From Tillus elongatus (taxonomy: Eukaryota > Arthropoda > Insecta > Coleoptera > Cleridae), in the NCBI GenBank assembly GCA_964006375.1, contig OZ023265.1:7813660-7877659 (forward strand): 64,000 nucleotides of DNA. The letters run 5' to 3'. The position numbers and the translations under genes were made by a program. Every line of letters begins with the position of its first letter. Position 1 is the stretch's first letter. The notes under the pieces are model-generated. The model had not been told where the DNA came from, searched no databases, and worked only from the letters and a program-made list of their open reading frames with translations. Positions 48,837 through 64,000 of this stretch are shown one piece after another.

Positions 48837-49831
48837 TTAGATATGTTGTTGACCGACGGTAGTTATTTTACAGGGCGTAAACAAATTGCAATTTAAAGCG
48901 GCTCTAGTATTTTTATCATGAAGCAAATTATATTTCACAGGTGCCGTTTTGTGTGTATATTTGAGAACCGCAAACGCAAATAGTTCTCTGATGGTCAATA
49001 AATAACTGTCACTGAATACCAAATGGGAAGGATATAATCGAGGCTTTCCTGATATAGCTTTTATGGTCCAGGTTTGTGTGACCGATAAATGAAGGAATCT
49101 TTCTTTATATGCAGCTCCCGAAGTTAAAATTCCATATGTTAGAATTGGCTGAACTAATGAGTTAAAAACAACCTTTAACCATTTTAATAGTACACATTTT
49201 TTTAGCTGCTTAAATTTATATATAGTTTTCCTTATTTTATTGTTTATATAATCAATGTGTATATTCCATTTAAGCTGATTATCTATGAAAATGTCTAGAT
49301 ATTTTACATTATTTACACTTGATATAATAGAACTACATACGCAAATAGCATTAGTAGGGCAATAATAATCATGAATTCTCAAATGAGACAAATTTGACAA
49401 TTTTGCAATAGTAGAACTGAATGTTATGAATTTAGTTTTTGAGAGGTTAAGACTCAGTTCGTTTTTACGTAACCAGAAGAAAATGTTTGACAATCCGGCA
49501 GCAATGACATCATCACAAGCGTCTGAGGTGAAAATAAGAGCGGTGTCATCTGCGTAGCAAACTGTCTTGCCGTTGATATAGTTATTGTGTATATCGTTTA
49601 TGCAAATCAGGAACAATATTGGACCGAGTACTGTTCCCTGTGGAACTCCGCAAGTTACTTCTTTGTATTTACTAAGTGCTGCAACCACACGTACCCTTTG
49701 TTTACGACCGCAGAGATATGACTTGAACAGATTTAGAGCAGTGCCTCTGACACCATTTGTTTCTAATTTCAACAGCAAAATACTGTGTGACACAGTGTCA
49801 AAAGCCTTGGCAAGGCCAAGGCAAATACTAT
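48837..49831 (-). pseudogene. Jockey-type LINE reverse transcriptase, 5-prime truncated (J2)
   Basis: Minus-strand frame of 318 codons from the first ATG, open upstream to about 49831 (LGLAKAFDTVSHSILLLKLE). It has GVPQGTVLGPILFLI, the active site VCYADDTALIF, the LSLNLSKTKFITF block and a thumb region with VKYLDIFIDNQLKWNIHI, then LVQPILTYGI. No frameshift was noticed after the truncation, so this copy is younger than J1. The endonuclease and the first part of the RT are missing, so it is a dead 3-prime piece. The 3-prime end of the element is unclear. Confidence 0.85.
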
Positions 49832-50479
49832 AAACTTAAATTGAACCATTACAGTTAAAACATAGTTTAAAACATATACAATTTAGTGCACCAGCTGAAA
49901 ATTTTCAAGAAAGCATCAATAATCCATTATAAGTGACATAAGATATTACAGTACACTGGGACACTGACACTTAAATGTCACTACTCGTGTTTGTAAAGTC
50001 ATTTTTATTACTCACTATCGTATGTTCTGTGTACATTATATAGATAATGCACCAATTAATTATGTTATAATTGTTTATAATACTGTTAAGTGAAATGTAC
50101 TACATAATTCTAAATAAATAATAAATACGACTTTAGTTATTGAAAGATAATGGTTTTCTGCTCGTGTCTAACAGATTATATACAAGTCTGAATCACAACA
50201 ACTTTATTAGAGATATCGCATATTTAGTACGTCAAATTAAACTCCTACTGATATTTGATGTACCTCTAAGTCATAATGCATGATTCGCGAATTTAATTTT
50301 TTAAGATAAGCAAAATTACTACCCTACAGGCTGGAACAAATTTATTACTTTGATATCCATTTATTCGATCTGCGTCAAAGTTTGTAGCCATACGATACAA
50401 AGTTAAAAAATACAACAGATTTAATTTTTACATCGCCGTTGTTCTTAGAAAAGCTACCAACATCTAATGAATTAAAAAA
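49832..50479. other. Intergenic, nothing recognised
   Basis: AT-rich; no gene or clear element end. Confidence 0.5.
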
Positions 50480-52236
<1,757 letters not shown>

Positions 52237-52925
52237 GCTGTCCGCAGCAAGTGCGTTATGGAGGTGAATTTTGATAATAACTACTAACATAATATTCCTT
52301 TTTTTTTTAATGAAAGCAGGCATCAAATTTGATTACCAGTATAACCTATATAGTAGAAACAATGTACCATATTTTATCAAGATAACTTTATTGTTTGAAA
52401 AAGTACAAAAATTAATAAACAATATGAACAAAAGCCTCTCTGATGGCGTCATTCTCGTGGGATCCGCTATTTACTGGTAAAAACGCCGTATTATAATTTT
52501 TATAGGCGCCAAAAATGTGACAAGTTGTAGAAAAATTTAAAAAACCGAAAACGACCAGCACTATAAATTTTCTCCCTGACATACTTACATTATAAATCGA
52601 TGGAAAATGCAAAAATGCAATAATATAAGGGGTGCTCGATTTAAAAAAAAAAAAGAAAATTTGTATCGCCGACGACTTATGAGCCAGCCTGTGATTATTA
52701 AAATAATTTTTAAGATGCAACTCACAAGACCCTAACTTTAAAGTATACAATTTTTTTCGTATCTTGTATAATAATGGATATATTGAGCTTTACTGTCTAA
52801 ATGGGTCACCTTGTATATTATGTAGGTTCTAGAGGACCAAGTTCGTGCTCATTGGAAGAACTCTTCTCACGATTCGAAAGTCGCGGTCTCCTCAATAGGG
52901 AATTTTTCTATGAAAATGTACTAAA
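52237..52925 (-). repeat. Family T copy T12, minus strand, tandem to T11
   Basis: Begins CCGCAGCAAGTGCGTTATGG within about 10 bp of the head end of T11. It ends with a head-like ATAGGGAATTTTTCTATG near 52900. No TA tract. Confidence 0.78.
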
Positions 52926-53546
52926 AATTACAGACAATCGAACGATAAACTCTATAACCAAAACCACTGCCAAAGCATCAGAGAAATTGTCTATTTGAAA
53001 TGATTTTTCTGCAAATAGTTTAGTAAAATGAAGGACAATGATGGTTTAAGCTGTAACTTACGGCTTCGTAAACACGTTTCTTGCGACATTTTCTTTACAT
53101 GACCCGTATTTCTTTCAGGTTATTTATCTAAATGTTGCCAATTTTAACGTTTTAAATCGCGACTTTAATGTTTTAAGAAAAAAAACTATAAAATTTTAAA
53201 AGGAATTTTTCTGGCATTTCTTGACCTTGTTGCACTAAAACCCTTATGCTTGGTCTGTAACAAGCACTAGATTTTTTTATCCGTACACAATACTTTGGTT
53301 TTATGCGTTTCTCTGATGATCAATGGAACCCATTTTTTTTTCTTTAAATGCCTATAATTTTTTCTGTTTTAATTCAGCATTCTAAATTTTAGTATAAATT
53401 TTAGTATATAATATACCTTTTATAATATAAACCTACGTACCAAATTTGGTTGCCAAAACTTTGTTATTTCCGGAGATACAAAGATTCAGTAGATTTACAT
53501 ATTCTGATAAAAAAATAATAATTTGATTAAACACAAGAATAAAAAA

Positions 53547-53640
<94 letters not shown>
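52926..53640 (-). repeat. Family T copy T13, partial, minus strand, tandem to T12
   Basis: Interior tail sequence (CTGCCAAAGCATCAGAGAAA, ACCAAATTTGGTTGCC) leading to a (TA)n tract at about 53551-53638. The stem-loop end is not seen and the head is missing beyond the TA tract. Confidence 0.7.
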
Positions 53641-55063
<1,423 letters not shown>

Positions 55064-55230
55064 ATATAATAATGATAAAGATCAAATTTAGTGTTGCGTT
55101 CTATATTATCTGAAAAAGACACTATAGGCGACGAAGTGGAATGTAACTTCAGCCGCATTAAACTGACGTATATAATTTTGTTATTGCGAATGACTTTGTT
55201 TTAAGTGTGTAGTTAGACTTCTATAACGTT

Positions 55231-55525
55231 ACTCACCACGTGACGTCATAGGAAAAGGCGGGGCATATGCGCAATATCATATATCTTCTAAGTCATTATA
55301 TCATGAGGCTTTACTGCTATGTGTTCACCACCCAGTTTCTTACTTTGCTTGAAAATGCAAGTATTTTAATATTTAGCTTCTAAAAAACTCACTTATATAT
55401 GTTTTTGGAGACGCCTGACTGTCCCCCTGTTGATATTTTTTAACTTCTAACTCAAAAATTCGCACTAATCTTTGTAATTTTGTCTTGAAGATTTTCTAAA
55501 AGCTGCTTCCCCTTAAAATGGCGCC
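55231..55525 (+). promoter_or_regulatory. Promoter-like motif cluster
   Basis: CACGTG (E-box, 55237-55242) overlaps TGACGTCA (CRE, 55241-55248). A GC-box-like GGCGGGGC follows at 55257-55264, then ATGCGCAA. About 250 bp further AAAATGGCGCC (55515-55525) resembles a YY1-type initiator with an ATG. No coding sequence could be recognised downstream, so this remains a candidate. Confidence 0.4.
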
Positions 55526-56344
55526 GAAAAACTCCTGTTGTTATTACTTTTTTTACATAACAACTCCCCATTGCTATCCAAATTTTCTCTCGCCTACTCG
55601 TTGTCTAGTTTCAGATTTTTCTGAGATTGTTTGTATTGTGCAATGTCTTAGTTACCACGTAGTATTTTTACACTCCCATCCACGGATATTTCTCTATTAA
55701 CAAACCCTATCTTATTCTATATTAAACATGACATTTGATTATCGCTTACCTAACCTATATCTATTCAAAATATATTAACGACTTATTACTAAAAAAAACT
55801 GTTATTTAACACATCCTTAAGCTATTATTCAAAGTCTTTTCTGTCCATTCATTTCTTTCTTGACCGCTACACTGTTTTTTATTAGCCTTGTAACAGTTTT
55901 TGCAGTAATATACATTATAGTCTATTCGGGTTTTTGGGGCTTTCACTTCACATTTACAGGGTCATCGTGCTATACATAGGCTTATGTAGACATTGTTAAT
56001 AGTATATATTAACTCCCTCCCTTTTTGTCGGCATATTTGTGAATTTCTTTGTAAATTTTTGTTCAGCATTTTACCTCAGATTTTTATTTAGCAAGAAAAT
56101 TTTTCTTCAGGTCATATATTTACATAAAGTTTCTTGAGTGCACCACCTATACATATAGTTTGCATTTGTAATGGCAGTTCTAATACTAGTTATGTTGGTC
56201 TGTTTGGATACACTATATTCACCCATAGTTAGGTTTCTTGATGGTCATAGTGTCTGATTTTGTTTATTAGTGTATTTTGAGTATAACATGTGTAAAACTA
56301 TCCCTGTTCCATTATAAAGCGCCTCAGTATACACACGCACACAC
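55526..56344. other. Intergenic, nothing recognised
   Basis: A 60-codon plus-strand ORF starts at 55518 (MAPKNSCC), but it has no recognisable features. Confidence 0.4.
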
Positions 56345-56540
<196 letters not shown>

Positions 56541-58159
56541 AAAAAAAGTGGTAAGTGCTAACCAATATTTCAAGTTTCACATAAAAGACACCTATCAACT
56601 TGTTAATTTGCGAAGCATTAACTAAAGATCAAAAATAATAAACTGACTTCTTCAAGAACCCTACAAGCTTAAATAAGAAGCACTGAATCTAAATCAGTCC
56701 AAAGTACAGCAGATATTAGTAAATTCAAGTATAGTTGTATTATCTCTACATAACAAAAGCAAATTCAACATCCACTCCATGTTAACGTATACATCGTATC
56801 TTGTAGATGCATGTTGTGTAGCAAATTACCTTTAAGTATTACCAGTAGCTCTATATGTGGCCGTATTTCATCCCCAGTTCAAGTGCGCATTGTAATGCCC
56901 TTACTAGCCGTTAATAAATCACCGCCCTCAGCCGAGTGCATTGCAAAATTATGTATTGTATTCATGATGAGCCCCATCAAATTGCTATTTCCGGTCGAAT
57001 AAATTCTGCTGGTGTGCCTCCTCGTCTCTCTTTGTACGTGTGTTTGTATGTACGGTACTCTACTCTCGAAAATCAATCCAACTGCATGTGTTTCCTCTGC
57101 GTACGTTGAGCCCCATCGCTGCAATATGGTCCACTGAGTGGCGTACATATGTTACATGTATGAGAGGTTAATTTGATTTGATTAATGATTATATTTACCT
57201 ACCAGAGAACTAACGGAGTGCAAAGTTAAATTTATATTCAAAGAGCTAGTGTAAACTTAAGTACACTTGGAGAACCTTAATCACCATAACACATTTAAAA
57301 AAAACCTAGCTACAACAAAAGTGGGTTGTGTTACTGCTATGCTGATCTTTTCGCGTTTTAATGTAACCCACATACTGCCACTACATTGATTTACAATTAG
57401 CTTTAATAGACAATTCAAAGAAGCCCCACTTACGAGGCCACCTTGAACTTCCCCTAAATAATTTTTCTAATCCAATTTTTTATGTCAGAATAGCTTTCAA
57501 GCAAGGATGCTCGCCACAATCTTAGCTCCAAAAGCGTGGTTCATAAATTTTTTTGTCTGCTAAAATGAAGGAGATACGCACATTTAAATTTCAATTTTGT
57601 TCAAAGTAGCCACGTCTTGCGGTAGACGGGCGTTCAACTAAACAGCGGAGATTTGTCTGTGTATCTTCGTAGAGGGCGCTGTTCGTGATTGCTTGTCGTC
57701 TCATAAATACTATTTATGGGTTTTATTTGCTTAGTTGATTTGTCCCTCTGATGGCGCTAACTTCCTAATCAAACGATCGCCAGGTTTTTTAATGTGTTGT
57801 GGTGATTCGGGTTCTCCAAGTTTACTTATGAGTGCTCATCACAGAATCAATTTTCACTAAGTGAGCTGGTGTATATCCTTTGGCGTTACATATGCCTTAT
57901 TTAGTGACCAAGTAATTAAACTTTATTTGCATTCAGTATTGTTTGTTTTCAAACTGTTCCTGAATGTATATGTTTTTCGACAGCAAAATATGGACGCACT
58001 GTCTTAAGCACAAAATTTCTCAAACAGTCGGTACTACCAATTTTAAGACAGATGCTTATCAATAACCTAGAGTTACAGTGATACCAAGCTGCAAACGAAA
58101 TTTATTTTGTAAGCCGGTGAACATCTTATTTTTCACGGAGCCTTTCGACTAAGTCTGTT
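56541..58159. other. Intergenic; includes a less AT-rich island at 56850-57150
   Basis: No supported gene. The island has a minus-strand ORF of 89 codons (57148-56879) without a known signature. GAGGGCGCTG at 57672 and GATGGCGCTA at 57750 are short GC-rich motifs. Confidence 0.4.
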
Positions 58160-58390
58160 AGGTGGTAGTGGACTTTTCCCTGACGTGATGGTAAAGGATT
58201 TTTTCACGCCCAAGGAGGTACCACCTCATGCATCAAGGGGCCGGTGAAGTCCCAACGGACGTTTTCGGTTCTGGTGTATGAGTCGGTTTCCCTTATAAAC
58301 AAAAATGATTATGTCTCCTCCTTGTACAAAAGATTCCGGAGATAAAATACCCCCCCCCCCCCCTCCCATTAAGATCTCCGGGAGAGGGGT

Positions 58391-59882
58391 GTGCAGGGGG
58401 CGCCGGCATCAAGATTTAACATATCCTTTTCGAATATATGTGGCCTAAATTCTAACCTGAAGTCCGACCAACATTTCCTCCAGGCTAATAGGCCCCAACT
58501 CCTCTTCCTCACCGAAACCCAAATCAGTGCCAAAACAGCCACTAATAACCTTAATTTCCCGGGGTATGAGCTCCTTACTTCCTTTAAATTACATGGAGGC
58601 GTGTGCGTATACGTCCGTAGCAATCTACCCTGCACCAGACTCCCCAATTTAGAAGCTGGAAGAAAAGACATACTTTGGATAAAACTCTCCCTCAGGGCTG
58701 CAACTAAATTCATCTGTTGCATTTACCGGTCACCTTCTGACAACTTTCTCCAGCTCTTCAACTACTTTTCAAAAAAAAAACCGACCATCTGATCTCTGAA
58801 TATTCTTCCACAGAGGTCACTATTCTTGGTGACTTCAATGTCCATTATAAGGAATGGCTCGGATTTTCAAAAACCGATCCACAAGGGAGAGCAGCGGAGG
58901 CCTTTTCAGTCACCAATTCTTTAGCCAATATGGTTCTGCAACCTAGTTACTTTCCTCACATCCCAACACAGGGCTCAGCGCAGATCAACTGCCGACCTCC
59001 CCTCCTTTGTCACCCATTCTTGGAACAAGTCTATGGAACTACACGGTAAATCCCAGATTGTCGCTTTAGACATAGCCAAAGCATTCGACCAGGTCTGGCA
59101 CGCAGTTCTGCTTAATAAACTTCCGGCCTATGGCCTACCACCAAAGCTCTGTACCTGGACAGCAAATTTCCTCTCCAACCGGAGCATTTTTGTTGTCATG
59201 GATGGTCATTCCTCTAAACAGTATCGAATTAATGCAGTAGTCCCTCAAGGTTCAACTTTAGCCCCTACTTTGTTTCTTCTTCACATCAATAACCTCTTCT
59301 CTGGCACATCTAACCCAGTTCACAGTTACGCGGACGACATTCACACATACATTATTCTAAGCCTGTCTCTTTAGCCCAATTAGATGAGTATCGCAGACTC
59401 ATGGAGGGTTCTGTCTCTGTGGATCTCCAAAAAATATTAGACTGGGGAAGTAGAAATCTTGTACAATTTAACTTCACCTAATCTCAGTCTTGCTTTCTAT
59501 CCCATAAGAGATACACCAACCCTAGATCCATCACAATGAACAAACAAGTTATTCAAAGTAATGAGTCCTTTTCACTTGTTGGCATTTCTGTGGATCGAAA
59601 TCTTAATTGGCACCAACATGTCCCATCAATTACAGAAGCGGCTGCTAAGAAATTAGGTTTCCTCTTCCGGGCTTGAAAATACTTTTCCCCAGTTAATCTC
59701 TATACCTTATATACTTCACAAATAAGGCCAAACCTCGAATACTGCTTCCACATCTGGGGTGCCGCTACCGCTTCTACACACGCTATCCTGGAATCTATTC
59801 AGAAGAGAGCTATAAGTCTCATCGGTGACCCTACCCTCACCCAAAGTCTGCCCTCCCTTACCCACCGACGCTCCGTTGGTGA

Positions 59883-59914
<32 letters not shown>

Positions 59915-60198
59915 ATAAATATCTGCACGGGCACTGCTCACAAGAGCTGTCTTCCATAGTTCCTCCACCTGCTGCCCCCAACAGATCTACCAGGGGAACA
60001 CAGCGAATGCACCCTTTTATTGTCCAGGTCAACAGACATCGAACATCTTCTTATGCCCGCTCTCTTGTCCCGAGGACTTCCAAGTTGTGGAATTCCTTGC
60101 CAGCACATGTTGTTCCTTCTCCTCCGAACCTCCAAACCTTCAAGTCCAGAATTAACAAGTTGCCCCTTTCCTCCTTGTCGACACCCACGGTACGATAG
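58391..60198 (+). pseudogene. CR1-like LINE ORF2 remnants (copy D): endonuclease and RT
   Basis: The endonuclease piece (58391-58792) has FSNICGLNSNLKS, LLFLTETQISAK (catalytic Glu region) and CVYVRSNLPCTRLP. The RT piece (59033-59374) has ALDIAKAFDQVWHAVLL, VVPQGSTLAPTLF and HSYADDIH. The C-terminus (60007-60198) ends SSLSTPTVR as in copy B. Frameshifts and stops separate the pieces. Confidence 0.85.
59884..59911. repeat. (CT)n microsatellite inside LINE copy D
   Basis: About 14 CT repeats. Copies A, B and C have only four to six GA/CT repeats at the same place. Confidence 0.9.
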
Positions 60199-60417
60199 TA
60201 TTTAAGCTGAAAGCCCTCGTGGTGTGTTGTTGAAATATAAAAAAAGTCGAAAAATATTGAGATTAAAAAATATATAACCGAATATTTTTCATTTTGTGTG
60301 CCACGAATCGAAAAACGAAATTTCATATACCGCTTCAAATTTTTGTTAACTCAATTTGCCATTATTCTGGAAACTTAGATTTAGATACATAGTAAAACTT
60401 ATATTAGGGAAACATAT

Positions 60418-60815
60418 TGTTACGTTCTTCGGGGTTCTGAATTTATTGACTTGACACAGCTTTTCGAACTACTTATTTATTATAACTATCTAATTTACAA
60501 CGACACCATCAACTAAAATATTTATCTCTATTACTAAATGCCCATAGAACTATATTTCACTATACGCCTACTATGATCGCTTACTATAGCGCTAACTCAC
60601 TACTGACTGACTGCTCTATCTGCGGCCTCGTTTATTTGTACTGTCCATAGAGTAGTTCTAGACCTTTCTACATTGTGCAATACCTGTCACTTCTGGTCCC
60701 TCCTAGAAATATAATTCCAGAATGTTCGCTGCACCAACACACTTTACAAGATGGCTGTGATCATAGAAGTAACCGAGTTCATAAATTGAATTCTTATATA
60801 GAGACGGCTGTGACA
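60418..60815 (-). repeat. 3-prime LTR of the gypsy remnant
   Basis: On the minus strand it starts TGTCACAGCC and ends CGTAACA, the usual TG...CA form, 398 bp. TATATAAG (60800-60793) lies near its start and could be the promoter TATA box. A polypurine tract abuts it at 60816-60830. Confidence 0.72.
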
Positions 60816-60829
60816 CTGCCCCCTTCTTT

Positions 60830-61180
60830 CATTCGATCGTTCCGGTCGAATTCTGACATTTCTTGGTATGAAGCAAACCTGTGCATATGGACCACATTCA
60901 TCTTGCTCTTTGGGCTCCTCTGAATGCAAAAGACATCGTCATTGATCCTTTTGACCGCGATATACGGACTTTTACAAAATTTCTGTAGTTTCGGTGACCA
61001 TCCCTGGCGCCATACTGGTTTGTAGAACCACACCCGATCTTCTTTAAAATCAGCCGGATTAGCTCGCACGTCACAACGGGTCTTCATGCGATCGCTTTCT
61101 GCTCGTATGTGGATTCTGAGAGCAGAATGGATGGCTTTCCTTCTGGTCAATATGTCGGAGTTCTCTTCAAGCAAACGGTT
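60830..61180 (-). pseudogene. Integrase C-terminal fragment of the gypsy remnant
   Basis: The minus strand encodes DRVWFYKPVWRQGWSPKLQ, then SPYIAVKRINDDVFCIQR and VVHMHRFASY, the C-terminal region of Ty3/gypsy integrases. The catalytic core is absent. Confidence 0.82.
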
Positions 61181-61224
61181 ACCGACTTTAGCTTCACTTT
61201 CTCCCATGCACGTAATCTTTAAGT

Positions 61225-62035
61225 CCACCATTCGCCTCGTATATGTGCCACCTAGCCTCAGTTCCAGCAACGCAAGGCATTTGCATGGTGAGCTCTTACT
61301 GGGTGTCCATGAAACGTATAAATTATCTGTTCTGCTATCCTCCCTAGTAGTTGCATGACCTTGGATGAATCTGTTTTATTTTTTCTCGTAATTGGACGCT
61401 TGTTTTTCCGATTCAAACTCCAAGGAATGTGCCAAAGCATCGTTCAAGTTTTTGTGTCTTGCCATCCTCAGAGGCTGTTGGATGCCGTCAATGAACGTTT
61501 GCAGCGAAGGCTGGTTGGAAAAGAATCGTGCCAGCCTGACAACGTCGGCGCAGAGATGTTGGAGACTCTCGTCCGACTTCGCATAACTGTTTTTCAACTG
61601 GATTCCATAAAGATGTTGTAAATGCAGGGCTCCAAACCTCATCTCTAATCGATGTCAAATGCTGTCAAAACTGAACTGTTCTTCCCTGGGAATACCTTGG
61701 AGCATCAAGGGTATCTCCCCTGAGAGCTACAATTAACGAAGATTTATCACCCTCGCCTCAACTATTTGCTGTAGCTGCGGCTTCAAACTGACGAACTGGC
61801 GTAGATAAATACCCCATGGGACTGAGCCATTAAAAGTGGGGACCTCAGTCTTTACGACGATCTTTGAGTGTGATGCTTCGCTTGGCTAGGGTATCATACT
61901 TCTGTTCTAGTGACTGCATTTTCTGCTGAACTTCTTCTTGTCAGATTGTCATGTACATCGTCACTGATACCACTTACTAGGCTTTTTACTTGCTGTCGTA
62001 TTTTACCTGCTTCATACTTTCGTCCACACATAAAG
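61225..62035 (-). pseudogene. Gag remnant of the gypsy element
   Basis: Minus-strand capsid-like region: VPTFNGSVPWGIYLRQF near 61830, LRGDTLDVLQGIP near 61700, then MRFGALHLQHLYGIQLKN and ESLQHLCADVVRLARFFSNQ (61642-61530). A zinc knuckle (CWN..G..H) with stop codons in place of conserved residues lies near 61250. Several indels; non-functional. Confidence 0.75.
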
Positions 62036-62040
62036 TAATA

Positions 62041-63309
62041 TTCTCAATACTCGATATTTATTACTTAGAAAAATGCAATAGCCATTGAAAATCCTTCAGC
62101 TAGTTGGTAGAGCAATTAAAATGGTAAGACGGCTTAAAAAGTGCAACACTTCGGAAAATCGATATAATACAAGTGTATTTCCCAACATCACAAAGCGATG
62201 AAAAGAAACAGGGCGACTGTTAAGACAGTTCAAGATGTTGTGAATAATTGTCTATTTCCTGTATCAGGGTGGTCAATTTTGGGAAGTGTAACGTGTGTGG
62301 TCATCTGCATCTGAGAGGGTGTGGGGATAGTGCATAGAAACTAAAGACTATGAGAACACAACTGCTTTTCATGTGAGACAGTCACAAATGTTTTAGCTTT
62401 AGGTACATTAATATAGTATAGTTCAGTTAGTAATGTAGTGTATATAAAATCTAGTCAGTGCCAGTTAATTTATAAAATAAAAGGACTCATCCACGTTAGT
62501 AAATAAGTGTTTGTTCTTTGGTCTTGTATCCGAACCAGCGTGTAACGCAATTAATTTAATACCAATAAATACCACTCCGTCTCAATCGTTAACAAAACAA
62601 AACAAAAACAATTTTTTTAAATATATACAGTCCACTGAATTCGAAGGTGTGTATTAAACAGCGACATCATCTTTATAGTGTGATACCGGTAAGTACACTT
62701 TGAATAAGCCTATTCTCCACAATATATTTTCAGACCTGACGATCGTTCCCCAACAACGTTAGGATCATCATAGTGATGAGTAATAATCATCACAGCGATG
62801 ATGAAAAATGAAAACTGTAATTACCCCGATATTAATAATTCTTTTAAAAATGAAAATATCAAATATTGATGTTAATTGTAGGATATTATGGCAGTACTAA
62901 ATCCTTAAATTCAATTAGTGTTGTCGTATTTGGAATTTCATGTTACTCTGTGGCAATGATTTTGATATTGCAGTATTATTATTAGCCAGCCCAGGTTTGT
63001 AAATATCGATCATTGTGCTGGAAGCTCACATAGGTAGGTGTTAAATCCATAAATTATTACTGACATTCTAAATAAAGCTGAATTTCAATGCGCACTCTTC
63101 CATAAATATTTTATATTAACTGGAGTCTGTGAGGATTCCAAGTTACCACTCCATTTACTATACTGCAAATCTGTCAACCTAAATATAGTATAACTAGGTC
63201 AATATTGCTTCGTAGAAAGAGCTACACCGTCTAAAATTATTTATAGAGCTACCAAAATACTGGAAATTAATGATATTTGTTTTAATTACACTTGGTAATG
63301 GATAAAAGC
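62041..63309. other. Intergenic, nothing recognised
   Basis: AT-rich, no gene or recognisable element; a 5-prime LTR for the gypsy remnant was looked for and not found. Confidence 0.5.

Positions 63310-64000
<691 letters not shown>

Larger units (their letters stand above)
58160..60232 (+). mobile_element. CR1-like LINE, copy D (both ends present, 1-kb internal deletion)
   Basis: Starts AGGTGGTAGTGGACTTTTCC and ends CCCTCGTGGTGTGTTGTTG, so both termini are present. Between about 58975 and 58980 it jumps from the endonuclease region straight to the RT, losing about 1.1 kb relative to copies A and B. A C-run (about 58348-58362) lies in the 5-prime UTR and a (CT)n run at 59884-59911. Confidence 0.9.
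60418..62040 (-). mobile_element. Ty3/gypsy-type LTR retrotransposon remnant with pol deleted
   Basis: In minus-strand order: gag (about 62035-61225), then directly the C-terminal part of integrase (about 61180-60830), a polypurine tract (GAAAGAAGGGGGCAG) and one LTR. Protease, RT, RNase H and the integrase core are missing. No 5-prime LTR was recognised. Confidence 0.8.

Overview
This window looks like a transposon-dense, AT-rich intergenic region of an insect genome, probably a beetle (inferred; the species cannot be fixed by eye). The insect call rests on an AChE1-type acetylcholinesterase, an insect errantivirus-like provirus, DD41D-type Tc1/mariner elements and jockey/CR1/R1-type LINEs. 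No bacterial or phage gene organisation is visible. The only convincing host gene is the acetylcholinesterase at 46142-48070 on the minus strand.

Layout. 1-868: open reading frame of an R1/I-type LINE cut by the window edge. 1790-3649: decayed mariner M1, flanked by two direct copies of a ~155-bp segment. 4019-9880: a copy of a dispersed (TA)n-bearing repeat, here called family T, split by a 4.5-kb foldback element (4234-8749) with exact 295-bp tandem units in both arms. 10302-12559: CR1-like LINE copy A. 13205-18043: tandem family T copies with mariner M2 (13369-15063) nearby. 19067-21945 and 25411-27066: CR1-like LINE copies B and C. Between them lie a LINE RNase H fragment, two T copies and a SINE with a 7-bp target duplication (24892-25226). 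28050-32652: a jockey-type LINE, a T tail, an R1/I-type LINE with RNase H and a scrap of a third LINE.

34326-41659 is a structurally intact 7.3-kb gypsy/errantivirus-like provirus. It has two 345-bp LTRs that look identical, gag, pol with protease, RT, RNase H and integrase, and an env with cleavage site, fusion-peptide region and membrane anchor. It sits inside the (TA)n tract of another T copy. 41881-45937 holds a minisatellite and mariners M3 (with a probable 56-bp intron) and M4. After the acetylcholinesterase come long (TA)n arrays, a jockey-type LINE (48837-49831), three tandem T copies (50480-53640), unannotated AT-rich DNA with a promoter-like motif cluster near 55240, CR1-like LINE copy D on the plus strand (58160-60232), a Ty3/gypsy remnant with most of pol deleted (60418-62040), and a final T copy cut by the window end.

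The most interesting signals are: (1) family T, whose ends, 3-prime stem-loop, subterminal inverted repeats, tandem junctions and (TA)n core resemble a Helentron-type non-autonomous element, and whose (TA)n tract serves as a landing pad for other elements; (2) the foldback element with 6 versus 4 exact 295-bp units; (3) three mariner lineages with DD41D spacing, one with an intron; (4) an apparently young errantivirus; (5) the acetylcholinesterase, whose ORF crosses a strong splice donor near its C-terminus and whose 5-prime splice-acceptor region has an inverted duplicate about 230 bp upstream.
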